A DNA stretch of 64,000 nucleotides. Origin: Enoplolaimus lenunculus (Eukaryota; Nematoda; Enoplea; Enoplida; Thoracostomopsidae). The stretch covers positions 1 to 64,000 of the forward strand of contig JASANG010004041.1 of the NCBI GenBank assembly GCA_030248215.1, read 5' to 3'. This document shows positions 24,694-33,142 of this stretch, in pieces. Numbering within the stretch: the stretch's first letter is position 1; the number at the start of each line of letters is the position of its first letter. The notes below the pieces were generated by a model, which saw nothing but the letters and a program-made list of their open reading frames with translations, ran no database searches and was not told where the DNA came from. A program made the position numbers and the translations under genes.

Positions 24694-24711
24694 TGGTGAC
24701 CACGATGGTCT
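24694..24711 (+). other. Primer-binding site
   Basis: TGGTGACCACGATGGTCT starts directly after the 5' LTR. The leading TGG is the complement of a tRNA 3' CCA end. The priming tRNA is not identified. Confidence 0.65.
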
Positions 24712-25564
24712 CCGAAAAGCCCGAACTTTTCTAGTTATAGGTGTGTATGTGTCAAATCGACAGCGAACTTGGGAGAAATTCGCAGAGAAAAATCCCTTAC
24801 CGACCCCTGCGTACAACATCCTACAAGCCTACCTCAAAGGTCGACCTACGTACTTCGTACAGGCCTAAAGCCTTCCCTATCACAGTTGGCTAACACAGGC
24901 ATTGGTATCACAGATCAAAAATATCACAGCTTAATATCACAAGTATCACATAGCATACAATAAAAAATATCACAAAAAAACCGTTTTCGTATAACATAAA
25001 AAATATCACAGTAAAAATATCACAATATAATATCACAGCTTGCATAATATTAAAATATCACATATTACATTAAAACAGTTTATTTTGTGTAGTGTGCAGT
25101 GTGTACATAATAAATACACACACATAAATAAAATAATTGTGTGTAAAAGTTCAACGTTAAAATATTGTACAATGTTAATATTGAACGTGTGATAATATTG
25201 TTGCGCTATAAACAATTTTTGAATATATTACGTTGTTGGCGCTTTGTATTTATGAAAGGTCAACTTGGATTACAAAACTAGTTAGATGTTTTGATTTGCG
25301 AAAGAATATTGTTTGAAATTATATATTAATATTTTGGGTGTTTTAAATTAAAGAATAAAGTCGCGTTATTTATGCGAGAATGAAATTTGTTATTTTCAAA
25401 TAAGAATTTTGAATTTCTGAATTCAAAATTTAAAATAATTTTGCTTTACGGTTTTCTTAGCTAGAATATACTAGCTTGTTGCGTTGAAAATATGGCTACT
25501 TTTAAATATTGTGTTCATTGGTTTTATTTGTGAAATTAAGCCAATATCCTATCGTACCTGGGAG
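24712..25564 (+). repeat. Leader of the LTR element with scattered TATCACA repeats
   Basis: Between about 24904 and 25075 the word TATCACA (often AAAATATCACA) occurs around ten times at irregular spacing. The rest of the leader is AT-rich. A weakly hydrophobic frame opens at 25484 only if a TTG start is allowed; the first in-frame ATG is at 25565. Confidence 0.6.
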
Positions 25565-28500
25565 ATGGGCGGCTTGAAACGAACACCCATTGTACGCAAG
25601 GGTGAAAAGCAGGTTGTCTCTAGGAGGCAACAACCTACGCAGGGGACAAACGCGTTATCCCTTGCGACACCTAGTGCCGCGGGGAATAACGTAGTACCCC
25701 CTGCACAACCGCTAATCGCGACTTCGGTCGCTTTTAATTTAGTTCCAGGTAATGCAGTGGCATCAACGTCAGGCTTACAACAATCAAGCCAACAAGTTGT
25801 CACGGCAAAGGACGTGCCCCGAGAGCACTTAGCGCCCTCGGACACGCAGATAGGCGTACAAGCAGCGGGAGACTTAGCCTCCTCAAGCTTGTACGAGTCG
25901 TCCGCGTTACGGAGAACTCACCGCAAATTAAGACCAGGGGTGGGTACCCTAACAGGGCGACGCCGTGTAGGTGTCACACCGATTCGACGCCGGGGTAGTA
26001 AATCGACTAATTTAGCCCAGATATCAGATTTGCCTCGTAATGTAACTCGGCAAATGCAATTAGGGGCTAGGGGTAACCACCCTATGATTCAGCTAACCCC
26101 GGGCGGACATGCGGTAATGTCACAAAACACAAAAACTGTGCAAGAAAGAGGCCTAATAGTACCGAGACAGGTTGGTGGGTCCGATTCGCGGATAAATTTG
26201 CCACCTAATACCCGGAGTTCTCCGTACACGCGGCCCGACTCTGCCTCATCTGTTGTCATAGATTTGTATGACGACGTCGACAACGATCTTCAACAATCGT
26301 ATTCTCAGCACGATAGATATTCTTCGGACATCGGAAAAACCAGAACGACTCTCAGCCCGGTGACGACGGCGCCGGCGAACAGTGGCCTTGACGACGCGAC
26401 CCAATCTAACACGTTGGTTACAACTGCGGCGCGGGCGGATACTGTGCGTTTGGCGACGGAATTGTCGGACTTGATGCAGTCGGCGGTGGATTCGGTGGAA
26501 GATGGATCGGCGAGTTACGAATATGGTAGCGAGGACACGTCGAAGAGGACAAAACAGGTCGGTGCTGAGTTAAAAAATGGCCAGTTAGAATCCCAGGAAA
26601 TTCCTAAACCCCGAACAGTTAGTGCTGTTCTACAAAATTTAGGACTAATGGGACCACACTTAGCACAGAGATACCCGAACGGTGTAGGACAAATGGGTGA
26701 TACAAAAACCGGGGTAGGCAAAAATTTTGGGATAGCAGATCCCAAAATAGAGGGGATAACGCAAACAAAAAGGGAAACGGTGACAGGACAGTCCGGTCCG
26801 GCGGTAGCGACGTTGCCACGCGAAAAATCAGCGAGGAATCTCTCCACGTACATGACTAGCTCCGTGGGAAACAGCGGGGTCTCATGCATGATGGTTCGGT
26901 CGCAACATAACGCAACCCAGGGTCAACTGTCGGTATACGGGTCGGGTAATACAACTATTCCGACTACGATGCCTCAACCACCAGTATATCCCAATACTGT
27001 TAGCGACCCCCGTCACTTTGCTTTCCCGACAATTCATCACCCGTATACAGCAATGCCCCAATCGTCATACTATCCGGGGCCACCTGTACAATATCCCTAC
27101 AACTCGTTCATGTCGTATGCCGGACAATCCTACCCCCAGCCTGGACCGAGCACAGCGGGCGGTATGGGTTCTCAGAGCAATTTTGCGAGTCACACTATGG
27201 GATTAGGGGGTAACCAATTCACAACACCTATGGTTACAGGACATCAACTCCTAACCCAGCCGAATCAGAATGTAGGCTATACGAGTCAAAATTTTCCCCA
27301 GGTTCAACAACAACGGGAAACCTTTCTGAATAGCCTAACCCTGGAACAACGCACCGCGTTCCTCAGTCTATACCCATCCGAGGTGAACGCGGCTGCAGCA
27401 TCGACGTCTATCGCAGGAGCTCCAACACAGGTCACTTGGGCTAGGGGATGTCAACCAGCCCTACCGACAAATAGTTGGGGATATCCAAATGCTCAGTTAC
27501 CATTTACCCCGGGGTGGTCAATGGGAAATGATCGGTTGGTGGAAGGTGATCGTGCATCTGTTACGGACGTACAGTCTAATGCATCCAGACCACCTACCCC
27601 AATAGGAGCAACAACAGGCGATATGATAGACAATGCTCATGCGTGGCAAATGCCGAGTACGGGTAGGGTTCAACCGGGCATGGGGAATAATGCGGTTATG
27701 GTTCCGACATCGGCGGGGCCGACACAGATCGTAGTTAACATGCCTGAAAAAGACTCGTATTTTCCTAAATATGAAGGCACCGATGATTTCGATGCATTTT
27801 ATAAGCGTTTTGACCGGTGTTTAAGATCAGCAGGAATTATTGATCTCCCGGCAAAAATGAAACAATTTCGCAAATGTTTGCGAAAAGCCGCAGATAAACA
27901 CCTTCAACTTTTGGAGGAAGAAGCGGCTATTGAGCCTGAAAATTTCGATTGGTTAATAAATCAATTTAGAGACCGTTTTGCGGAACCGGATGATTTAACC
28001 ACCAGAATCGTAAATTTTCAAAGAATGATCCAAATAGGTAACATTGAGGAATATGCTGACGAATTGTTAGTATATTGGAAACGTTACCTAGAGAAACGTT
28101 TCGCAGACCCAAAGCAGGCTCATGACCTGCTGTGTCAAACGTTTATAAATAACGCTAAGCCGGAGTTTAAATTGAGATTACAAACCGGCATGACCGAGAC
28201 GTTCGAAGAATTAAGATTTCGAGCTAAAAAGCTGCAACGCCTTTTAGCAAATGATATGAGTGACACGACCGGTCAAGAAACCAGATATAAGTTGTACGAG
28301 AATAAAGTAAATCAAAAGAACAATAAGTCAAAAATGAATCGTGGACATGAGGGTGCGAAAGACAAGGACGACAAGAAGGAGTACACCGACAAGGATGAGC
28401 GGTCAAAGCAACAAGGGTCGCCCCGCACCTGTTTTAATTGCGGTAAAGAAGGGCACATAGCCCGGAACTGCAGAAGTCCTAAGAAATCAGACTCGGATTC

Positions 28501-30883
28501 GAAGAAGAATAACAGTAATAATAATAAGAATAAAGATTCTGAGAAAAAGTCTGATACAAAACGTGAGTTCGAACCGTGCGAATTTTGTAATAAGACAAAC
28601 CATCCGGCGCGTATTTGTTTTAAAAACCCTGACCGGAAAAAGGCGGATGGGAAATCAAAATCGAAATCTAATGACGAACGCAAGGGTCCCCGGGCAGAGT
28701 CTCCCAGGCGTGAGGCAACAGAGGCGAAACAATTGACAGGTCGTTCAGGAGCCGTGGGCGGAGTCTTAGCACAACCGTCCGCAGTCATAATACCGCCTCA
28801 CCACGTCCGTTTACCGGACGGTCGAAACATTTCGGCTGCGGTACCAACCGCGTATATCGCGACTAACCGCGGAACCGGTGTAAAACCCACCGGATTCAAT
28901 GTCGAAATAAGTATTAATAACCTACTAGTTATGGGTCTGTTGGATAGTGGTGCGGATTTAACGTTGATGCATAAGCATTTGTACGATTTGTATTTTTCGG
29001 ATATACCGTTGGATACATCCCACGTGATCGACTGTTTCGGTTACGAAGCCGCACCAGCACAAAAGACACTTGGATGTATGAATCACAGCGTCACACTCGG
29101 AGGTGTCACCAAAATGGTTCAGATTCACGTCATGCCGTCAATGCAGTCGTCTCTGATCCTGGGTGAAGATATCCTGACGAACTTTGGTGTGGTCTTGGAT
29201 TACGTACGTTCAACAGTAACGGTGCACGGCACCAAGGTTAGATCTTGGAAATCCAGACAGGTATGTGATGGGGGTTTGTTAAAGTTGGAATTAATTGAAA
29301 ACATCGTTATGCAAACCCCGGAGAAATCAACAACTTCAAAGTCATCGACATCGAAGTCGGCAAGGAAGAAACGGCTCGAAGAACGGGTGCAGCAAGATCG
29401 AGAGAAGCGTTTGTCGATAGTTGACGACAACATTATTGATTTGCCCGGGCGTGACGAAGTGGACTTGGAAGCAATTCGTGTGACGAAGGAAGTTCAACAG
29501 CAGATGCGCATTCCACTAGTCAAATTGACGCCAGTGACGGTAGTGAGAACAGTCTCGTACGAATCAATCAAATCGGGTAAATCGGTGATAGCGTCGAAAT
29601 CAGCAACGACGAAGACAACACCTGCACCGACATCGGTTTCGATGACCAAGTCATTAAAACCGGTGATGTCGACTGTGGTGCAATCGTCGAGAGACGTAGT
29701 GCACAAGTCGGCACCGCCGTCTAAAGTGACCGAGTCACGAAAGCCGGCGAAGCCATCGTCTGCACAGGCAGGACAGCGAAGCGTGCCGCGTACTTATGCG
29801 GATGCGGTGCGTCCTTCGGCTGCTCGGTCTCGTGTGGATTCGTTTGAGACGCTGCTCAGCGCTTCTACGTATAAAAAGGGGACAAGGAAACGTAATGACA
29901 ATCAAGAAAAACAACATCAAGTGTCCCCGTCGAAGGTCGCTGTACAGCAGAAGGAGGCAATTACAACGGTGCCTCACAAACAGACGTCAAGTGGGCCATT
30001 AGCGGGTGCTCTACCGGATACACGTGGCGAAAAGGAGCCCAGCTCAAAAGCTGTGACTCCAGTTACTTCTGCGCCCGGCACGCGGGTACCCGAAACCATC
30101 GTGACTGAGTCAACGTTGGTGGTACCGCCGGTGACGGTGCAGGCGCAACGAGAAGTAACGGTGGTGAGCACCGCTCCTGGCGTGCGGATGTCCGAGGAAC
30201 CGACATCCTCTCGGGCATTAGCAATTCCGGATGGGGGAGAACAGCGCGCAGTTGCTTGCAATCTCGTGTCGGCCGGGCAACCGGGATCGACGGAGGCAGC
30301 GCAGCCTTCCCCTAAGGAAGCCGTCAGTGAGCGGAAGGATGCTCAAAAGGCCGGTACTGCAGCCGGAGAGTCTGCGGGTGACACAGAACAGTCAGCAGTG
30401 GACACGCAGTCGGAGGATTGGGATCCGAACGTGGTAGTTCTGCCTGATCAATGTCTGTTACACGGTGGAGAACTCATGAGTAGATTTCCACAAAATTACG
30501 AATATCGACTACATGCGTATTATTTTAATGTCAACGAACGTGTGGCGCGCCCTGTTGGTCCGTTGACGGAAACGCAACTGTCGGATATTCGAAGATCTTG
30601 GACGTACGAATTCATAAATTTGATTCGTTTCCGTCTATTGTCAAACGTGTCACTCACGGTCTACCTCGACTATCTCCGGTTTGTCGAGCGTGGAATACGA
30701 TACGAGGTATTTAACCGAGCGCCGTACCTAACGCCGCTTCAGTATGACAACATCATACGTTTTCGCTATGGAGTTGCGAGATTGGGTACTGCGTCGTATT
30801 CCATGGCGCAGGCGGGCATTTGCGCAGGCACCGCGTGCCGCGTTCTTGCCAATTGGTCGTGCTTTGCTGGGTCAACAGTATGA
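25565..30883 (+). CDS. Gag-protease polyprotein of the LTR element (1772 aa)
   Basis: The first ATG in frame gives Met-Gly-Gly-Leu-Lys-Arg, a possible N-myristoylation context. Residues 1-730 are rich in Pro, Gln, Ser, Thr and Gly. Residues about 733-897 resemble the capsid-type Retrotrans_gag domain (Phe-Pro-Lys-Tyr-Glu-Gly start, many Leu/Phe/Arg helices). Two CX2CX4HX4C zinc knuckles begin at about 956 and 1005. A retropepsin-like protease follows with Leu-Leu-Asp-Ser-Gly-Ala at about 1125-1130 and Ile-Leu-Gly-Glu-Asp-Ile downstream. After it come about 400 residues rich in Ser, Lys, Thr and Val, then a compact, aromatic-rich final 130 residues that match nothing I recognise. The frame is open throughout. 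No polymerase domain follows, which is unusual at this length. Confidence 0.85.
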   Translation: MGGLKRTPIVRKGEKQVVSRRQQPTQGTNALSLATPSAAGNNVVPPAQPLIATSVAFNLVPGNAVASTSGLQQSSQQVVTAKDVPREHLAPSDTQIGVQAAGDLASSSLYESSALRRTHRKLRPGVGTLTGRRRVGVTPIRRRGSKSTNLAQISDLPRNVTRQMQLGARGNHPMIQLTPGGHAVMSQNTKTVQERGLIVPRQVGGSDSRINLPPNTRSSPYTRPDSASSVVIDLYDDVDNDLQQSYSQHDRYSSDIGKTRTTLSPVTTAPANSGLDDATQSNTLVTTAARADTVRLATELSDLMQSAVDSVEDGSASYEYGSEDTSKRTKQVGAELKNGQLESQEIPKPRTVSAVLQNLGLMGPHLAQRYPNGVGQMGDTKTGVGKNFGIADPKIEGITQTKRETVTGQSGPAVATLPREKSARNLSTYMTSSVGNSGVSCMMVRSQHNATQGQLSVYGSGNTTIPTTMPQPPVYPNTVSDPRHFAFPTIHHPYTAMPQSSYYPGPPVQYPYNSFMSYAGQSYPQPGPSTAGGMGSQSNFASHTMGLGGNQFTTPMVTGHQLLTQPNQNVGYTSQNFPQVQQQRETFLNSLTLEQRTAFLSLYPSEVNAAAASTSIAGAPTQVTWARGCQPALPTNSWGYPNAQLPFTPGWSMGNDRLVEGDRASVTDVQSNASRPPTPIGATTGDMIDNAHAWQMPSTGRVQPGMGNNAVMVPTSAGPTQIVVNMPEKDSYFPKYEGTDDFDAFYKRFDRCLRSAGIIDLPAKMKQFRKCLRKAADKHLQLLEEEAAIEPENFDWLINQFRDRFAEPDDLTTRIVNFQRMIQIGNIEEYADELLVYWKRYLEKRFADPKQAHDLLCQTFINNAKPEFKLRLQTGMTETFEELRFRAKKLQRLLANDMSDTTGQETRYKLYENKVNQKNNKSKMNRGHEGAKDKDDKKEYTDKDERSKQQGSPRTCFNCGKEGHIARNCRSPKKSDSDSKKNNSNNNKNKDSEKKSDTKREFEPCEFCNKTNHPARICFKNPDRKKADGKSKSKSNDERKGPRAESPRREATEAKQLTGRSGAVGGVLAQPSAVIIPPHHVRLPDGRNISAAVPTAYIATNRGTGVKPTGFNVEISINNLLVMGLLDSGADLTLMHKHLYDLYFSDIPLDTSHVIDCFGYEAAPAQKTLGCMNHSVTLGGVTKMVQIHVMPSMQSSLILGEDILTNFGVVLDYVRSTVTVHGTKVRSWKSRQVCDGGLLKLELIENIVMQTPEKSTTSKSSTSKSARKKRLEERVQQDREKRLSIVDDNIIDLPGRDEVDLEAIRVTKEVQQQMRIPLVKLTPVTVVRTVSYESIKSGKSVIASKSATTKTTPAPTSVSMTKSLKPVMSTVVQSSRDVVHKSAPPSKVTESRKPAKPSSAQAGQRSVPRTYADAVRPSAARSRVDSFETLLSASTYKKGTRKRNDNQEKQHQVSPSKVAVQQKEAITTVPHKQTSSGPLAGALPDTRGEKEPSSKAVTPVTSAPGTRVPETIVTESTLVVPPVTVQAQREVTVVSTAPGVRMSEEPTSSRALAIPDGGEQRAVACNLVSAGQPGSTEAAQPSPKEAVSERKDAQKAGTAAGESAGDTEQSAVDTQSEDWDPNVVVLPDQCLLHGGELMSRFPQNYEYRLHAYYFNVNERVARPVGPLTETQLSDIRRSWTYEFINLIRFRLLSNVSLTVYLDYLRFVERGIRYEVFNRAPYLTPLQYDNIIRFRYGVARLGTASYSMAQAGICAGTACRVLANWSCFAGSTV

Positions 30884-31874
30884 CGCAGTCAAAGACAAAC
30901 GCGCCGCCGCCAAACGTGATGCTGTTATGGAAAACGGATACACGGATGACGGTTATTGGCGAGCGCGTGACGAATTCGAGCGTGACAACGTGGCGTATAT
31001 CACGGCGCATACGACAGCACCGAGTGATCCGCGAACAAGGCAGATGCTGGGTGAACTTACGGTTCGTTTGGACAATATGCGCAGACGCACGTTGAGGAAG
31101 TTGACAGGTGCGGAACGCGCTGCAATTCGCGATGCAGGCGACCGTTATAACCGCTCGTTGAAGCATGATGCGCCTAATGATCATCGTTACTACAATCCAC
31201 CTGCGAATCCGCATGATGAAGAATTCCTTCGATTTATGCGCAATTTCGGCGAAAACTTTCCACAGCAAGAAGCTGCGGAAGACAGTCGAATTCGGAAGTT
31301 TCGGAATTCAAGGATCGCGCAGATGGGCAAAGTGACGACGCGAGCGTATCATAGCGAAGATTCGGATGAATCATTTGTTGGACCTGTTCAACGAGGGCCG
31401 ACTCGCGCCGAAAAACGTATTGGTTCAATGGGAACCGATCATGAAAGCAGCTCCCAGGACTCAGACCGGAGAGTTACTCGTCGACGACGTCCGCGCGCAA
31501 AGATGTCGCGCTATTCTAGCAGCGGCGGACGAGGCGATCGGTACCCAGTACCGAAAGCCAGAACAGCGACATCACGAGATCGTCATGCTAGAGGCGATCG
31601 AGGGCCGGTTCACCAGCGGCTTGACTACGGTGCTGCGCGTCGTGTTCGGGCACCGCCAGATGAACCGAGCCCAGATGACGACCAGCGTGATCGCTCCGAC
31701 CGTGAGGAGCGTGAGCAATCTCACGACTTTTGGGGTCGTGAACAACGTCGCGAGGATCGTGATCAACGGCGTGAAGACCGCGGCAAAAACGTTCAAAGGA
31801 AGTTATTACTACAAAGGCCGGAAAGATCGCGATCGGGATCGACGAAACTGATCTGCAAGTTAACAAAGATCTGA
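30744..31874 (+). CDS. Second ORF of the LTR element, Arg/Asp-rich (376 aa)
   Basis: It starts with an ATG inside the end of the Gag-protease frame and overlaps it by 140 bases in another frame. Residues about 1-165 are charged and mixed, with helical character and many Arg and Asp. Residues about 225-360 are low complexity with repeated Arg-Asp, Arg-Glu and Ser, such as Arg-Arg-Glu-Asp-Arg-Asp-Gln. A nucleic-acid-binding or condensate-type protein would fit the composition, but that is only inference. There is no reverse transcriptase or integrase similarity. Its place is that of pol or env in ordinary LTR elements. Confidence 0.6.
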   Translation: MTTSYVFAMELRDWVLRRIPWRRRAFAQAPRAAFLPIGRALLGQQYDAVKDKRAAAKRDAVMENGYTDDGYWRARDEFERDNVAYITAHTTAPSDPRTRQMLGELTVRLDNMRRRTLRKLTGAERAAIRDAGDRYNRSLKHDAPNDHRYYNPPANPHDEEFLRFMRNFGENFPQQEAAEDSRIRKFRNSRIAQMGKVTTRAYHSEDSDESFVGPVQRGPTRAEKRIGSMGTDHESSSQDSDRRVTRRRRPRAKMSRYSSSGGRGDRYPVPKARTATSRDRHARGDRGPVHQRLDYGAARRVRAPPDEPSPDDDQRDRSDREEREQSHDFWGREQRREDRDQRREDRGKNVQRKLLLQRPERSRSGSTKLICKLTKI

Positions 31875-31930
31875 AGTTGAAGCTTTAGAAATAATTTCTT
31901 GAAATTGCAGATCATGTATATAATGTATAT

Positions 31931-32101
31931 ATGTTCGTTAATTTACTTGTGGATTTGCCAAGATTCTACTTGTCATTTATGAGCTCACTTAAAATGCTGG
32001 TCGTTGTGCCTTTATTTTATATTATAACTGTATGCATAATTTTGTTATTTATATTAACTGCTTGGCAGTGGAAGCCAAGAAAGGAAATAGAGGGGATGTG
32101 A
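31931..32101 (+). CDS. Small single-pass membrane ORF at the 3' end of the LTR element (56 aa)
   Basis: ATG at 31931, stop at 32099-32101 inside the first bases of the 3' LTR. The protein has a central hydrophobic run of about 22 residues (Val-Val-Val-Pro-Leu-Phe-Tyr-Ile-Ile to Ala-Trp) followed by a basic tail, Lys-Pro-Arg-Lys-Glu. It is short and could be chance in AT-rich sequence; the defined membrane segment with a positively charged end is the only support. No family is recognised. Confidence 0.35.
   Translation: MFVNLLVDLPRFYLSFMSSLKMLVVVPLFYIITVCIILLFILTAWQWKPRKEIEGM
32077..32096 (+). other. Polypurine tract
   Basis: AAGAAAGGAAATAGAGGGGA is all purine except one T and abuts the TG start of the 3' LTR, the usual position for plus-strand priming. 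Confidence 0.75.
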
Positions 32102-32817
32102 GCGGTTGCTACCGCTGATGCCTAAACGGTAAGGACATAACCGTGTAATGAAACTATGAAATATAGACGGGTAATGACACACCCGTGGACTTAGAATATT
32201 TTCCGGATAGTTACCTCAGCAGACAAAAACTGGTTTTCCTCTTTGAGAGGAAAATCTGGAAAAGTAAGAGATAATATTTTCCGTCCGGATTAAGAACCAG
32301 CTTGAAGAGAAAATTATTGTAAGAGCAAAATAGCTGGTATTTTGCTCTGAAGAACCTGTTTGATTCTAGATTGGAGTTTTATGCAAATTGTTGTTTTGTG
32401 AATGCAATTCAGTCTGTAGTTTTGTATTGTTCTATGTGGTGACAATTTTCCGGGAAATTGGAATGAATTCTAATTGTTTTCGAATTGTTCGCTTTACGCA
32501 GCATTAATGCTGCTTTAGTTTCTTTTTGGAATTTAGATTTAATTTCAACTTAGTTTTCATTTAGTTTTCAATCATGAGTATTGAAAACTAATCGTGTTCG
32601 TATTTGTAAGTTGCATTCTTACTTGTTCGTATTAATATGTTATCTTACTTGTTATTAAAGCTTAACCCTAGTCTTGTTTATTAGCGAGTTCGACGGGCTT
32701 CTGAGTGCTAAATCGGAGATCGAAACCCCTGTTAAGGCTGGAATTGGATGAACTCGCCCAGTCCCCTAACAACCTTAATATTTAGACCCCAGTCTATTAA
32801 TATATACCTGGCTCACA
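32097..32817 (+). repeat. 3' LTR (721 bp)
   Basis: Direct repeat of 23970-24693 ending CTGGCTCACA, followed by the target-duplication copy CATTT at 32818-32822. Confidence 0.93.
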
Positions 32818-33063
32818 CATTTATTATCAACTGTGTGCACTCGCACGCTGCTGGTAAGCATATATACAGTGCAATTCATCACATGGCATATGTACATATC
32901 GGACCGACATATACCTTATGCTCACATGACCCAACTTTGACTAAGGTCGTCCCATGACCGTCCATCTTATTTTCGACCGGTTACCGTCTTCATAGCGCGG
33001 CAATTAACCACTGCGTCCACAAAGTACGAACAAGAACTTCAGACCTTTTTACTAAACAAACGG

Positions 33064-33142
33064 AAAAGCGGGTTACGGGCCGGTTCGAACCAGCTACGTA
33101 CAGTCTTTGGGCAAACGCTCTACCACTGCGCCACGGAGCTCG
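33064..33142 (-). repeat. tRNA-like (Pol III box) repeat fragment
   Basis: On the minus strand it contains TGGCGCAGTGGTAGAGCG, which fits an A box, and GCTGGTTCGAACCGGC, which fits a B box and T arm, about 35 bases apart. The anticodon stem does not pair well, so I do not call a functional tRNA. Part of it recurs at 23925-23957, which favours a tRNA-derived SINE. Confidence 0.4.

Larger units (their letters stand above)
23970..32817 (+). mobile_element. LTR element with Gag-protease but no visible RT or integrase
   Basis: Two long terminal repeats (23970-24693 and 32097-32817) flank 7.4 kb. The 5-bp word CATTT lies just before the first LTR and just after the second, as expected of a target duplication. 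A primer-binding site follows the 5' LTR and a polypurine tract precedes the 3' LTR. The LTRs differ at roughly 25-30 of about 722 positions (counted by eye, about 96 percent alike), suggesting a moderately recent insertion. The body encodes a long Ty3-like Gag-protease, a second overlapping frame and a small membrane frame. I see no reverse transcriptase, RNase H or integrase motif. The main frames are open and the element looks whole as a non-autonomous form. Confidence 0.9.

Noticed and set aside
25484-25564. Signal-peptide-like start (Lys-Ile-Trp-Leu-Leu-Leu) of the Gag frame
   Set aside because: It would need a TTG start codon. The first ATG in frame is at 25565, which gives Met-Gly-Gly.
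33064-33142. Functional tRNA gene
   Set aside because: A and B boxes are present, but the anticodon and acceptor stems do not pair; called a tRNA-derived repeat instead.
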